A DNA stretch of 64,000 nucleotides from DSYU01 sp964437595 (GTDB taxonomy: Bacteria; Chloroflexota; Anaerolineae; Anaerolineales; Anaerolineaceae), in the NCBI GenBank assembly GCA_964437595.1, contig CAYTHO010000009.1:31295-95294 (forward strand). Reading direction: 5' to 3'. Below are positions 28,091 through 37,479 of this stretch, piece by piece (position 1 is the stretch's first letter; the number at the start of each line of letters is the position of its first letter). The notes below the pieces were generated by a model. That model worked only from the letters and a program-made list of their open reading frames with translations, had not been told where the DNA came from and did no database searches. The position numbers and the translations under genes are program-made.

Positions 28091-28839
28091 AATAACGCAG
28101 CCGCCGCTTCATCCACCATCCAGATTAACATACCTTTGTCTGCGCGGATGATTTGAGCCGGGTAACGGTCTGGCTGAAAAACGCCATAAATAACCCGTTG
28201 GAGGGTATTACTTTTCCCCGCTCCGGCAGCCAGAAAAACGATCTGTTTTGAACGGTTCAACAGGGCAGGGGTGAGGGTTACCCGCCATGCAGCCAGCTTA
28301 TCAACATATACGGCATCAACCCAGCGCACATCCTCATGAACCACCGGGGTGCCCGGAAATAATGATGCTGTATGCCCGTCATCTCCTACACCCAGCAGGG
28401 CCAGGTCAAAGCCAGCCTGCTTCCGCTCTTCTTCATCCGTCAGTGAGGAAAAGAAGCGCAGCAGTGTCTCCTCATAATCCTCGGCAGCCTGTTTGGGAGA
28501 CATCTCGGCGCGAATGCGGTGTACATTCGCTTCCGGGATAGCGATATGATCCAGCAGTAGGTTTTTCGCTTTAAGGAAATTGCTGTCTGGATGGGTGGGG
28601 GGAACACAGCGCTCATCGCCCCAAAAAAAGTGGGTTTTTGACCAATTAACGCGTTCACGGTAAGGGTCAGACCCTAATAGCGAGTAGAGCAGGGATGGCG
28701 TGGATCCACCAGATAGTGCGGCGCTGAAGATCCCGTTCAACTCGATGGTTCTCTCGGCTGTTTGTATGAACTGCTCTGCTGCAGCTTTTGCCAGCAGATG
28801 GGCATCAGGAAATATTTTTACCCTGGCATGATCAATCAT
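28087..28839 (-). CDS. pgl: 6-phosphogluconolactonase
   Basis: 250 residues of the DevB/SOL type, which hydrolyses 6-phosphogluconolactone in the oxidative pentose phosphate pathway. Typical motifs: ALSGGSTPSLLY near residue 42, HFFWGDERCVPP near 70, DSNF, and GVGDDGHTASLFPG near 150, with the active-site His. The C-terminal FLAAGAGKS segment is also conserved. No zwf or gnd gene is adjacent. The last 4 bases overlap the dipeptidase gene on the other strand. Confidence 0.92.
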   Translation of the reverse strand: MIDHARVKIFPDAHLLAKAAAEQFIQTAERTIELNGIFSAALSGGSTPSLLYSLLGSDPYRERVNWSKTHFFWGDERCVPPTHPDSNFLKAKNLLLDHIAIPEANVHRIRAEMSPKQAAEDYEETLLRFFSSLTDEEERKQAGFDLALLGVGDDGHTASLFPGTPVVHEDVRWVDAVYVDKLAAWRVTLTPALLNRSKQIVFLAAGAGKSNTLQRVIYGVFQPDRYPAQIIRADKGMLIWMVDEAAAALF

Positions 28840-28895
28840 GTATTAATTATATACACGTTCTGTAGATTTAGAGAAAAACGTTTCCTTGTGTATCG

Positions 28896-30488
28896 TTATC
28901 TTTCATTAAGCCTGCGCTTTTCGCGCCTGGCCTTTCGTCCAGAAACAATCAATCGCTCGATTAAGCCAACGAATGGTTCGGGTTTTGGATGGTCCAGCAG
29001 TGGCCACACAGGCAGGTCTCGTGATTTCAACACGCTGTTAGCAGCCGCAATCCCAGTGATGCAGGCGCGTTCCAGGAAGAGCGCGGGGTTGGGGTAGCGT
29101 ACCCAATCGCCGCAGCAAAATAAGCCTTCCCACGGAGTTTCGATGCTCAGGTGCTTCCCAGGTGGCCCGAGACCAAACAGGGTATGCGTGGATGCGTTGC
29201 GCTGGATCATCTGGTGGATGCGGTGGCCGCGCAGTTCGGGAAAGGCAGCCTGTACATCACTGATTGCGCGGCTGATCAATACGGCATCTGGCTCTGCCAG
29301 CACCTGGGGCGGTCCGTAGATATGCGCTTCAATGGCGCTGCCCCCGGTTGCATTATGCCAGCGGATGTACGCTCCCTGGATCCGATCTAGCCAGAAGTAA
29401 TTGTCCAGGGTGAAATCTCCGCTGAATATTCCGGCCTCTGATGTGTAATGTGGGGTCCGGTCGAACCACAATCGGATAATGGCGGTCTCCATGCCAGCCG
29501 GGAAATACAAATCGGAAGCCAATGCCTGCGTACAAGGGCTCTGTTGCAGAATAGCAGATGTGTTGGGCGCATCCGTAGCAAGGATAACGTGCTGTGCCGT
29601 AATTTCACCCCTCGATGGCTCGTTGACTTTCTCTTCGCTGGCCTGCCAATAGACTTTCCAGCCATCCTCTACCTGGTCAATCGATGTGACTCGCCTGCCC
29701 ATCCGGATACAGCCGCCCAATGCGCGCACCTGTTCCGCCAGAGGTTGGATCAGGCTGGTGCCAGCATCTGCTGGCAGGTATGAAAATGCCCATGAGTCGC
29801 GCCGCAGAACGGTATAGAAACGCAAAAAAGCCAGGAACCCTGAAAGCGGAATCTCATCCGGCTGCCCGGCCAGGCCGCTGCGCGTCAATCCGATCATAAA
29901 AGCCCGCAGGGCTGGTGACCAACCATTCAGCAGCCCGCTCATGTGCAGCCCTTCCAACGGCTGCTCCTCGCGCAACGGGTCGATGCCCACGGCGAAGATC
30001 AGTGTGTAATACACCAGCACGAGTGAAATCCAATCGTTGATTCCAAGCGCTGCCAGGAAGCTGGGCCGCAGGAACAGGTTAAGGTAATGGAAGGGGGCCG
30101 GGATCCAGCTGTCACGGATGGCGCTTCCCACGGCAGCTTTTTTGATTTTATTCCTCCGGCGGTAGATCCAATCTTCCTCCTGTGCCGGAACAAACACGGG
30201 CCGGATTCGCCGGCGTGCGAGCATTGCCTGGAGGTTCAGGTATGGTGACCAGATGCCGTGCACCCCATGCTCGCCGGGGAACTGCCAGCCGTTGAATTCA
30301 ACGCCTTTCTTCCCCGATACCCGTCCCCCCAGATCGTTTGCATCGGCTTCCAGCACGATCACGGGTACGTTCCGCTCGGTTAGGTGCAGCGCGGCAGTCA
30401 GCCCAGCCAGGCCGCCGCCTACAACCACCACAGGGAAAGATTCAGTGCATGGTTTCAAAGAAAGATAACCCCCAGTTGCTTTGCGCAT
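28896..30488 (-). CDS. Carotenoid-type FAD-dependent oxidoreductase (phytoene desaturase/CrtU-like)
   Basis: 530 residues. The N-terminal FAD-binding motif VVVVGGGLAGLTAALHL (residue 20) continues into VLEADANDLGGRV. GEHGVHGIWSPYLNL near 72 recalls the EHG-H segment of isorenieratene/chlorobactene synthases (CrtU), and GLFCCGDWVRYPNPALFLERA near 470 is the C-terminal FAD motif. The amine-oxidase superfamily also includes HpnE, so the exact reaction is open; carotenoid ring or chain desaturation is the best guess. Its first 47 bases overlap the end of the next gene upstream. A TTG ten codons in, preceded by GGGGG, is an alternative start. Confidence 0.7.
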   Translation of the reverse strand: MRKATGGYLSLKPCTESFPVVVVGGGLAGLTAALHLTERNVPVIVLEADANDLGGRVSGKKGVEFNGWQFPGEHGVHGIWSPYLNLQAMLARRRIRPVFVPAQEEDWIYRRRNKIKKAAVGSAIRDSWIPAPFHYLNLFLRPSFLAALGINDWISLVLVYYTLIFAVGIDPLREEQPLEGLHMSGLLNGWSPALRAFMIGLTRSGLAGQPDEIPLSGFLAFLRFYTVLRRDSWAFSYLPADAGTSLIQPLAEQVRALGGCIRMGRRVTSIDQVEDGWKVYWQASEEKVNEPSRGEITAQHVILATDAPNTSAILQQSPCTQALASDLYFPAGMETAIIRLWFDRTPHYTSEAGIFSGDFTLDNYFWLDRIQGAYIRWHNATGGSAIEAHIYGPPQVLAEPDAVLISRAISDVQAAFPELRGHRIHQMIQRNASTHTLFGLGPPGKHLSIETPWEGLFCCGDWVRYPNPALFLERACITGIAAANSVLKSRDLPVWPLLDHPKPEPFVGLIERLIVSGRKARREKRRLNER

Positions 30489-31578
30489 AGTCTATCAGTG
30501 TTTGTGGATCAAAAGCTGCAGCGGGAGCCAATAAGCCTTTGCGCTCATGCTGAGGTTCCAATAGGCGTTGAACGGCATAGACAAGGGTTTCAGCGGTCAT
30601 GCCGTATGGATCATTGCCGTTCAGCAGGGTGGTTCGCTGTTGATCACCCACCCTGGCTTCCACAGAAATTGAAAATTTCGATTGTTTCCTTCGGTTCGTA
30701 TCCTGCTCGCTGTTTGATGGAAAACTTGCCGCAGATCCTTTCCCTCCCAGCGAAGCAATGGTAAGAATGAACTGGCGAAGAACACTGCGCGACAGCCGCG
30801 ATAACAGCGGTACGAGTATCGGCCCCCAGATTCGTACACCGGGCGTGGTGGTCATCCATGCGTTCACCTGGCGAACCGGCAGGTGCGAAGGGATGGTAAC
30901 GCTTTCGGAAGATGGAAACGAGAGAGCATAAGGGTGGCGATCGTGGAAAGCTGCTCGTCTTACCTTGCCACCCGGTATTTGCCCAGTCCAGCCCCATTCT
31001 CGATAAGTGACCCAGGAGGTAGCCAGAGATCGTATCGCAGAGCGGCGCGTTCCTGCGCTCGCGCCATTCCAGTTCAACATGTAGGTAACGTTGATTTCAT
31101 CCAGCGCCTCAGCCTGGCTGGCCTTAAGCAGCGCGGAGCCAGCCAGGTGGGCGGCGCAGTCAGCCAGCGCCACTTCGAATCCGCAAGCTGGAACCAGCGC
31201 GGCGCCCGTCTTTTGGGCCAGGTCGTTATATCCGCGAGATCGGAAAACGTATCCCAGTTCGTTCGTGATATCCAGGTAATGCACTCCGCTGAGCGCGGAC
31301 TGAGAAATCACCCGCTCGCCCAGGTCTGTGAAAGGCCCTGCGCAATTAATCAACACGCGAGTGTTCTGGAACAATGCTGGGAGGCTGCTGGATCGGGCGG
31401 CATCCGCGGTAAGCCATTCGGGATGATTGGGTAGGGCATTCGAAAGGTTGGCGAGTTTTTCGGGAGAACGCCCGGCAATGCGGAAGGGAATCCCCTCGCG
31501 AGCAAGCGCCAGGGCAATGAGCTGCCCGGTATAACCGGTTGCGCCAAATAGGGTGACTGGGCATGAATGGGAAGTCAT
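30442..31578 (-). CDS. Saccharopine dehydrogenase-like NAD(P)-binding protein
   Basis: 378 residues. The N-terminal Rossmann motif VTLFGATGYTGQLIALAL and the downstream NCAGPFTDLG and ACGFEVALAD segments match the saccharopine-dehydrogenase-like / trans-acting enoyl reductase family. The lysine-pathway enzyme itself is unlikely. The family acts on hydrophobic or polyketide-type substrates in other bacteria. The 3' end overlaps the FAD oxidoreductase gene by 47 bases, so the two are probably co-translated and may act in one lipid or carotenoid pathway (inference). The central hydrophobic stretch (about 240-275) may touch the membrane. Confidence 0.75.
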   Translation of the reverse strand: MTSHSCPVTLFGATGYTGQLIALALAREGIPFRIAGRSPEKLANLSNALPNHPEWLTADAARSSSLPALFQNTRVLINCAGPFTDLGERVISQSALSGVHYLDITNELGYVFRSRGYNDLAQKTGAALVPACGFEVALADCAAHLAGSALLKASQAEALDEINVTYMLNWNGASAGTRRSAIRSLATSWVTYREWGWTGQIPGGKVRRAAFHDRHPYALSFPSSESVTIPSHLPVRQVNAWMTTTPGVRIWGPILVPLLSRLSRSVLRQFILTIASLGGKGSAASFPSNSEQDTNRRKQSKFSISVEARVGDQQRTTLLNGNDPYGMTAETLVYAVQRLLEPQHERKGLLAPAAAFDPQTLIDYAQSNWGLSFFETMH

Positions 31579-31649
31579 TGAACAGCAGCCTTTATTAAAT
31601 GTAAAGATTTACAACAACACATACGAACCCGCGAGTTCCATACCAGCTC

Positions 31650-32720
31650 TCAGCCTGGCGCGAAAGTGACAAGGTTGGCGTCGCGGCTTGCTGAGAAGCG
31701 TAGCCACTCAATCAGCCATTCAACTGGGCGAGCCTGCATGAGCGAGGGCTCGGCAAAACACTGTTGGTAGCAGCTTGAGCAAACCAGCGGGGGAGAACCA
31801 AACGCCTCAAGCGCGCGCTGCATGGCCTCTTTCCAGTTCCTAACCTCCAGCAGGTTGCAGGGGACCCCGCCGTGACCGTTGTTCTCTTTCTGGATGGGGC
31901 GGCAGGGATAAACCAATTCGCCTGCGGGCAGCACCCGAGGTACCAGGGTTGGATAGCAGGCATAGGGATGAAAATCGAGAAGCGTGCGCAGATAGGCCAT
32001 ACTGCCCAGTATGGGTGCTCCGCGCTGCTTCTGCGCAATCATCTCGGTCAGAAAGGCTTTATATTCTTCAGAAACCAGTAGATCGTAGCTGGGCCAATTC
32101 ATCACTGCCTGGGGCGAAAACGACACCAGCAGCCCCTTATCCTGGCAGAACTGCAGCACAGCCCGTGCGCCAGGCAGAGTCTGCGGTGTAATCACGCAGT
32201 TAAGAATCATGCGGTAGCCAAATTGAGCCTGCCTGCCCGCATATCGACAGATGTTTTCCAATATCCGGTCGGTTGTTTCGTCCGTAACATGAATAATTGA
32301 TGTCCATTCTTCACGGTCGGTAGAATCGAGACTGACAACCAACCGCGTGAGATGTGGCAGAATGGCTTCATGGTGATGAAGGAGCGAGGCATTCGTCAGC
32401 AGGGTAATGCCACGAAACCCGACTTCGCGGTGCGTGCGATCCACCAGTTCATCGATCTGCGGGTGAAGCAGCGGTTCGCCGCCAGTCAGGATCACCTGGT
32501 CTGTGGCAGTACGGATGACTCGCAGCACGCGAAGTGCATCCTCCAATGCAAGGGGCGGTATGTTTTGAGCGTTGCGCCGCGCGCCAAAGTCTTCACAGTA
32601 GGTGCAGTTTAGATTACATTGTGTCGTAATATAATACGTTACCGCCAGCGGGCGTAGCAGCCGCTCGCGGCAAACAAGGTTAGCCAGGTTGATCCCATAA
32701 TTGGTGATCGCGGAAGGCAT
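31650..32720 (-). CDS. Radical SAM protein with SPASM-like C-terminus
   Basis: 356 residues. The radical SAM cluster motif is CNLNCTYC near residue 34, followed by LTGGEPLLHP near 78 for SAM binding. The C-terminal part is cysteine-rich (ELVYPCRPI, VPCNLLE, CSSCYQQC), like the auxiliary-cluster SPASM/twitch regions. The substrate is unknown; the context next to lipid/carotenoid-type genes is only suggestive. The start at 32720 is chosen because AGAGG lies 4 nt upstream; the ATG at 32732 has no ribosome binding site. Confidence 0.8.
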   Translation of the reverse strand: MPSAITNYGINLANLVCRERLLRPLAVTYYITTQCNLNCTYCEDFGARRNAQNIPPLALEDALRVLRVIRTATDQVILTGGEPLLHPQIDELVDRTHREVGFRGITLLTNASLLHHHEAILPHLTRLVVSLDSTDREEWTSIIHVTDETTDRILENICRYAGRQAQFGYRMILNCVITPQTLPGARAVLQFCQDKGLLVSFSPQAVMNWPSYDLLVSEEYKAFLTEMIAQKQRGAPILGSMAYLRTLLDFHPYACYPTLVPRVLPAGELVYPCRPIQKENNGHGGVPCNLLEVRNWKEAMQRALEAFGSPPLVCSSCYQQCFAEPSLMQARPVEWLIEWLRFSASRDANLVTFAPG

Positions 32721-32830
32721 GCAGCCTCTCATTCAAAGAAATTGGGTTAATCATAACGTATTCAGGAGGCTGTGGGGGGACCAACCAGTTTTCAGTTTTA
32801 TTAGGCCCGCTTTTGGCATGGCATGCGCAG

Positions 32831-34093
32831 TTATGAAGGAGGGGCATCCTGCATGGTTTCAGTTGGATCGATCTTTGTCCGGTCTTGACCAGCGGGCATA
32901 TCTCGTAAGGTTTGTTCGATCTGCTCTTTTAGAGACTGCTTGTTGGGTCGCCGCTTGCCCAGGTTTTGCAAGGCGGTCAACAGGTACTGCGTGGTATCTT
33001 TTGTCATTCGCTTCAATGTCTCGTTCGAAATACGCTCCCCAGTATCAAACCACACGGAAGCGGCGTAGCCCATAACCACAGTGGTTGATGCGGCAATCGC
33101 CGCTCCCAGCAGCCAGCCGGGGATGCCGCCCAGTCGGCTCAATTCCTGGAAGAGAATTCTTCCGAGAAAACCCAAACCAAATGCCGCTACGATTTCCCGG
33201 GCGCGCTCCAGGGTGATTTGATAATTGTAAATGCGGGCAATACTGAGTACCATCACACTTTGCGTTGCTACCAAGGGGATAAAATCGATAACCGGTAGCG
33301 GCGTGAGTGCGATGACCGCTGAAGCTGAGGCAGCGCTGACAATTGCCCTCCAGGCAAGCTGCCAGCGGTAATGCGGCATAGCCTGCCCCAACGCTGCGAC
33401 AATCGCTGGCTCCGTTACTGCAATTGCGATGAGCACATCGTCCAGGTTCTCGGAAGTTTTCGCAACGATGGGGATAATCTGGTCGGGGTTAAGGTGAAGG
33501 GCATTTGCTGCTCCCTCAAGGACGCGCTGCCTTTCTTTGCGAACGAGGTCGATTTTGTTCATGACGACCACGAATGGTTTATTTAAGCCGACCAGCCGTT
33601 CGTAGATTTCGAGTTCAGTGCGCTTGATGCCCTGGATCGCATCGAACATGATAATGAGAAAATCCGCGCTGGCCGCCGCGGATAGCGCCTGTTCCTGCTC
33701 ATTTGCGCCAGTTTCACCGGTGGCATCTGCCCCAGGGGTATCTACAATGGCGAATAATCCAGCGTCGGCAAGTTGATTTTGGCGGGTTGTGCCGGGCAGC
33801 GGGCTTACCTCGGCTCGATCTTCTTTTCGCCGTACCAGTTGATTGTAAAGCGTGGATTTCCCCACATTGGTTGGACCAACGATTGCCACGCGGTGTTTAT
33901 TGCCAAAAGCCATCTTAATTTGGCCAGAAGACAGCTTTAACAGAAGATTGATCAGATTCGCTTGAGATGGAAAAGCCTCAATGACCTCTTCGATTGCACG
34001 TCGATCAGCCGGGGAAAGCCTGTTCCAGACAACGCGGGCTGTTTCTGCTGTGCCAGGGGGCAGCTTGTTGGTTATTTCTTTTTTCTCGGCCAT
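32831..34093 (-). CDS. GTPase with C-terminal DUF697 membrane domain
   Basis: 420 residues. The G domain shows G1 (GPTNVGKST, near residue 72), G2/G3 (PGTTRQ and VDTPGADAT), and G4 (NKIDLV, near 175). The C-terminal half is DUF697-like with two hydrophobic helices, including ALTPLPVIDFIPLVATQSVM, and a following membrane segment. Related Era-like GTPases with DUF697 are thought to act at the membrane, with roles not well defined. GGAGAG precedes the ATG by 4 nt. No operon partner is evident. Confidence 0.85.
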   Translation of the reverse strand: MAEKKEITNKLPPGTAETARVVWNRLSPADRRAIEEVIEAFPSQANLINLLLKLSSGQIKMAFGNKHRVAIVGPTNVGKSTLYNQLVRRKEDRAEVSPLPGTTRQNQLADAGLFAIVDTPGADATGETGANEQEQALSAAASADFLIIMFDAIQGIKRTELEIYERLVGLNKPFVVVMNKIDLVRKERQRVLEGAANALHLNPDQIIPIVAKTSENLDDVLIAIAVTEPAIVAALGQAMPHYRWQLAWRAIVSAASASAVIALTPLPVIDFIPLVATQSVMVLSIARIYNYQITLERAREIVAAFGLGFLGRILFQELSRLGGIPGWLLGAAIAASTTVVMGYAASVWFDTGERISNETLKRMTKDTTQYLLTALQNLGKRRPNKQSLKEQIEQTLRDMPAGQDRTKIDPTETMQDAPPS

Positions 34094-34553
34094 GCTTCTC
34101 TCCGTGTGTGAGATGTGAACGGTATCCAGATGCGCTAATGGATTACTTCAGGTCAACGCTTTCTACGAAACGAATCGCATGATGGTACCACATTCCCACA
34201 AGGCGGCGATGATGCGGATTTCACCTTGCGATTTATTTCGTTGAGTATAGCATGGCCTGATCTTTCCCGGCAAAAACTGTTGGTATCTGGATAATTTTTT
34301 GAACTTGCCGTTTCCTCCGCCATCCATGTTGGGTCTTCTGAAAACCCGCGTGCTCCTGGCCTTAAGCATAGGAAAAACCTAAACCGCGCCCTGGCCCATC
34401 CTCTACCTTTGTCAGATGCAGTATGTCGCCCGGCGGGCTATACTTTATCCAACTTTACCAAATCCACAGATAATCCCCGCAACCTGCCTCATCTTTGCGC
34501 GTATATTGAGTAAATATGACCTGCGCGGTGTACTGCAGGTGTGCGGAGAAGGT
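34094..34553. other. Divergent intergenic region
   Basis: About 460 bases between the GTPase gene and the DUF116 gene. A TATACT box at 34439-34444 could serve the DUF116 gene, but no matching -35 is found at normal spacing. In-frame codons extend upstream of 34554 without coding character. No RNA gene or repeat is recognisable. Confidence 0.4.
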
Positions 34554-35744
34554 ATGAAGCAAAAAATGCCCACAACCACGCCTTATTTGTTGAGAACCCC
34601 CGGCGGCAGCTCGGATGAATATTATGCGACCATTGCCGCCTTTGCTGACCGCTGGATTGAGGATGCCTGTACCTGCCTGGATAGGCCGGTCAACAGCTTC
34701 CTCGCCTACCTGGACCAGCAGCGCACCTTCCCCGAGGCCGCGTTTGAGATGCTGGTGCTGGGCGTTCTGCTGCGCGAGCACGGCGCCGAGGCGCTGCTCT
34801 ACCCCCTGGCCCCCGCCTGGGTGCTGACCCGCCTGGTGGAGGCGCAGTGCAGCCTGCCCTTACCCGCCATCGAGCAGCCGGTAAAGGCCGTGCGCGGCTT
34901 TGTCAACGGGCTGGTCGCCAGCCCGTGCCTCCCCGCTGAAGCCGTCGACGAGCTGCCTTTTGGCGAAGGCGCCGCGGCAGTGGTCGCGCGGCTGGTGGGC
35001 TGGCTGCGCTCGCAGGGCCAAAATGGCCAGGCCGACCGCCTGGACCAGTGGGCCGCCTTTATCAGCGCGCTGGAAGAGCAGGAGGCCGAAGCGATCCTGG
35101 CCTGCTGCCTGCTGCTGGCCGATGATTTCGCCGCCGAAAGCGCCGCTGTGCTGGGACAGTACACTGCCGGGGTGGAAAAATATATCGAAGGCATCCCCGA
35201 CGGCGGGCGCTGGCGCTACGACGCTGAACTGATCACCCGCACGCCGGTCGAGTACCACCTGGGTATGTTGGGCACCGAAATCCTCAGCCGCGCCTACCGC
35301 GATCGCTTCCGCGCCCAGCCGCGCAAGATCGTCATCGTGCCCGACTGCCTCTCCGCCCGCTCGGAGCGCGTGGCTCCCGAAGGCACGCCCGAATGCGAGG
35401 CCCAGCGCACCGACCTGGGCGGGCGCTGCGTGGGCTGCACCCCCGGCTGTCGCGTGCACATCCTCACCAACCTGGGCAAGCGCCGCGGCTTCGAGGTCTA
35501 CATCCTCCCCGACGAAATGCGCGGCATTGGCCTTTCGGCCTGCACCCAGCTCCAAGGCGTGGGCGTGGTGGGCGTGGCCTGCGCCCTCACCAACTGGGAC
35601 GCCGGCTGGCAGGTCACTGGCGGCGGCGTACCCGCCCAGGGCGTTCTCCTCGATTACCCCGGCTGCAAGAGCCACTGGAGCGAGCAGGGTAAGACAACCG
35701 ATGTCAACATTACGCGGGTGGTAGAGATCGCCTCAGGTCATTAA
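34554..35744 (+). CDS. DUF116-domain protein
   Basis: 396 residues. The C-terminal 180 residues match DUF116: VIVPDCLSARSE, then a cysteine cluster (CEAQRTDLGGRCVGCTPGC), the VHILTNLGKRRGFEVYILPD segment, and later ACTQLQGVGVVGVACAL. The Cys pattern suggests metal or Fe-S binding. The N-terminal half is alpha-helical and not recognised. GGAGAAGG lies just before the ATG at 34554. The coding sequence is markedly GC-rich (third positions mostly G/C), unlike the AT-rich respiratory module that follows, and ends in a strong terminator. Confidence 0.75.
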   Translation: MKQKMPTTTPYLLRTPGGSSDEYYATIAAFADRWIEDACTCLDRPVNSFLAYLDQQRTFPEAAFEMLVLGVLLREHGAEALLYPLAPAWVLTRLVEAQCSLPLPAIEQPVKAVRGFVNGLVASPCLPAEAVDELPFGEGAAAVVARLVGWLRSQGQNGQADRLDQWAAFISALEEQEAEAILACCLLLADDFAAESAAVLGQYTAGVEKYIEGIPDGGRWRYDAELITRTPVEYHLGMLGTEILSRAYRDRFRAQPRKIVIVPDCLSARSERVAPEGTPECEAQRTDLGGRCVGCTPGCRVHILTNLGKRRGFEVYILPDEMRGIGLSACTQLQGVGVVGVACALTNWDAGWQVTGGGVPAQGVLLDYPGCKSHWSEQGKTTDVNITRVVEIASGH

Positions 35745-35772
35745 TCCCTGACTACCCGGTTTTTTAGACTCC

Positions 35773-35826
35773 AGACCTCAAAGGTTGTGGCTGCTACGCA
35801 GCCATTAAAACCTTTGAGGTCTTTTT
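35773..35826 (+). terminator. Terminator; copy 1 of the GACCTCAAAGGT palindrome
   Basis: A 14-bp perfect outer stem (35773-35786 with 35809-35822) carries an inner 7-bp hairpin (TGGCTGC-tac-GCAGCCA, 35788-35804) and is followed by CTTTTT. It is an efficient-looking rho-independent terminator for the DUF116 gene. The outer arm sequence recurs at 44.7 and 46.7 kb. Confidence 0.8.
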
Positions 35827-35958
35827 GGCGCGTCCAACATGGGTGTTGGCTAGCTGGCAATCGATATTCGATCTCGTTTTCTCTCAAAATAAAAAAACTG
35901 GCCCTATATTCAACATCCAGGGCCAGCTAAAAATTTTATCTCAATTTGCGAATATTGT

Positions 35959-36558
35959 TTATTTAAGCGTACTACTACGCCCCTCATTTTCTTCACCGGT
36001 GATCCGCTGACCACCGTTATCATGGCAAGTTCCGCAATAATTGATCTGGTCACCGTGAGAAATATGACAGGTCTTACAATCTAAATCACCATTATGGTTC
36101 TTGTGAGGGTTTCTGTGAAGAAAATCTGTGGCTTTTGCCATGTATTCATCACTAATGTGGCATTTCAGGCACATATCATCACTATAAGCAACGGGCATCA
36201 ATTCGCCTTCGGTGTTCACGGTATAGTTACCTGTTATATATTTTATGCCACTACTTATTTCGGCAGGGATTGAGTAATCATGGCATTCTTTGCATTGAAC
36301 GTTTGCCTGAGCATGGACATTGTCCATATCATTACTCGATAAATAGGAGTTGACGTTCTTCTGCATGATATGGCAAGTACCGCAAAATTCAGGGCTTGTG
36401 TTGGATAAATGAATCACGTACCCACCTGTGCCTGCCGCAGCCGCTATGACGGCTAACGCAACCGCAACGATTCCAATAATCGGCCAACCCTGTTTTTTGG
36501 ATTTTTTATCCTTTTGTGCCTCTTTTTGTACAGGGTCATTTTTTGTTTTGTCCACCAT
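35959..36558 (-). CDS. Membrane-anchored multiheme cytochrome c (NapC/NirT-like, five heme sites)
   Basis: 199 residues. After a lysine-rich N-terminus, one transmembrane helix (about 28-52) anchors the protein. The exported part has five CxxCH heme-binding motifs: CGTCH, CKECH, CLKCH, CKTCH, CGTCH. This suits electron transfer from the quinone pool to a periplasmic reductase. The natural partner is the Tat-exported flavoprotein encoded at 37.6 kb. The start is the ATG at 36558, with GGAG upstream; an in-frame TTG at 36570 is less likely. The gene is AT-rich relative to neighbours. It lies downstream of the TetR-type regulator on the same strand. Confidence 0.88.
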   Translation of the reverse strand: MVDKTKNDPVQKEAQKDKKSKKQGWPIIGIVAVALAVIAAAAGTGGYVIHLSNTSPEFCGTCHIMQKNVNSYLSSNDMDNVHAQANVQCKECHDYSIPAEISSGIKYITGNYTVNTEGELMPVAYSDDMCLKCHISDEYMAKATDFLHRNPHKNHNGDLDCKTCHISHGDQINYCGTCHDNGGQRITGEENEGRSSTLK

Positions 36559-36871
36559 TAGTATCTCCAAAACACGAAAGGTTATTTGACTGTTCTAAAC
36601 AAATCGCAAGGTGAAATCTGCATCATTGCTGCCTGGTAGGTATGTGGGTTCCACCATGCGATTAGTTTAGGAATGTTTTATTGCGCGAATGATTTGTATT
36701 CTAGCGTATATTAAAAAAACCACCAAGGGGTTACCAAAGACAAATTGCCAAATTTGTCCAAAAGTAATAGCCTGAAAAATAGAGTGGGAAATGCGTTATC
36801 TATGCACAAAACAACCGATGCTATTCAAAAAGGGGCTGGTTGTAACGATCTGTAATTCGTTACATATTTAT
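36559..36871. other. Regulatory region upstream of the cytochrome gene
   Basis: About 310 AT-rich bases with no gene. It holds two inverted repeats: GACAAATT-gcca-AATTTGTC (36739-36758) and TGTAACGA-N8-TCGTTACA (36841-36864). The second is 8 bases past the regulator stop and could instead be that gene's terminator. Confidence 0.5.
36739..36758. promoter_or_regulatory. Candidate operator, perfect 8-bp inverted repeat
   Basis: GACAAATT and AATTTGTC are separated by 4 bases. The size and symmetry fit a TetR-family operator. It is 180 bases upstream of the cytochrome start. The half-site shares ACAAA with the repeat at 37480-37509. Binding by the adjacent regulator is inferred. Confidence 0.4.
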
Positions 36872-37417
36872 TTACGTGTCGCACAGATTTTTTAAAAAAT
36901 CGGGGATATGATGGTTAAAGATGCGAACAATTTTTTCCACAGGTACCACCATGCCATCCCGGCCCCATTTTGTGGTAAGCGTTGCCAGGGCCTTGATCGT
37001 GTAATCCAATTCAACAAGTTCATCATTCGTCCATGTATGGTTTTTCCGCTTTTCCACATTATTTTTTACCGCCGTAAAACCACCCCGGTATCCATATTCA
37101 GGAATGGAATGATAATCACTCTCCCAATATATTTTTAGGAACAGCGTTTTATTGTCAAGAAGGTTTTGGAACATGAGACGATGCCCCTCATCCCATGTTT
37201 TGGTGGCTCCGATTTCGTATAGGGTTGGTTGCATCATCTCATCCCACAAATACTGTGGAACCGAATAGATATCACAAAAAAGCGTGTAGAAAGTAGAACG
37301 AGGGATCCCACTTAACCGGCATAAATCAATTACTTTGACTTCCGATATCTTTTTTTGTTGAACTAGAATCGCAAGTGCTTTATAAATCTTCTCACGATGC
37401 TCTTCCTGTTGGCCCAC
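36872..37417 (-). CDS. TetR-type transcriptional regulator
   Basis: 181 residues. The N-terminal 50 residues form a TetR-like HTH (IYKALAILVQQKKISEVKVI, then LCRLSGIPRSTFYTLFCDI). The C-terminal ligand domain is alpha-helical with several Trp and Tyr. The start is a GTG at 37417, with GAGGAG 8 nt upstream. It is divergent from the flavoprotein gene and upstream of the cytochrome gene, so it probably controls both in response to the flavoprotein's substrate. The perfect inverted repeats at 37480-37509 and 36739-36758 are candidate binding sites. Confidence 0.8.
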   Translation of the reverse strand: MGQQEEHREKIYKALAILVQQKKISEVKVIDLCRLSGIPRSTFYTLFCDIYSVPQYLWDEMMQPTLYEIGATKTWDEGHRLMFQNLLDNKTLFLKIYWESDYHSIPEYGYRGGFTAVKNNVEKRKNHTWTNDELVELDYTIKALATLTTKWGRDGMVVPVEKIVRIFNHHIPDFLKNLCDT

Positions 37418-37479
37418 AGAGAAAACTCCTCATCCTCTGGTAATTGAATAATTATAAACAGTATTCGGTTATTGTCCAG

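Noticed and set aside
36841..36864. Third operator for the TetR-type regulator
   Set aside because: The repeat lies 8 bases after the regulator stop and is as likely a terminator stem; it does not share the ACAAA core.
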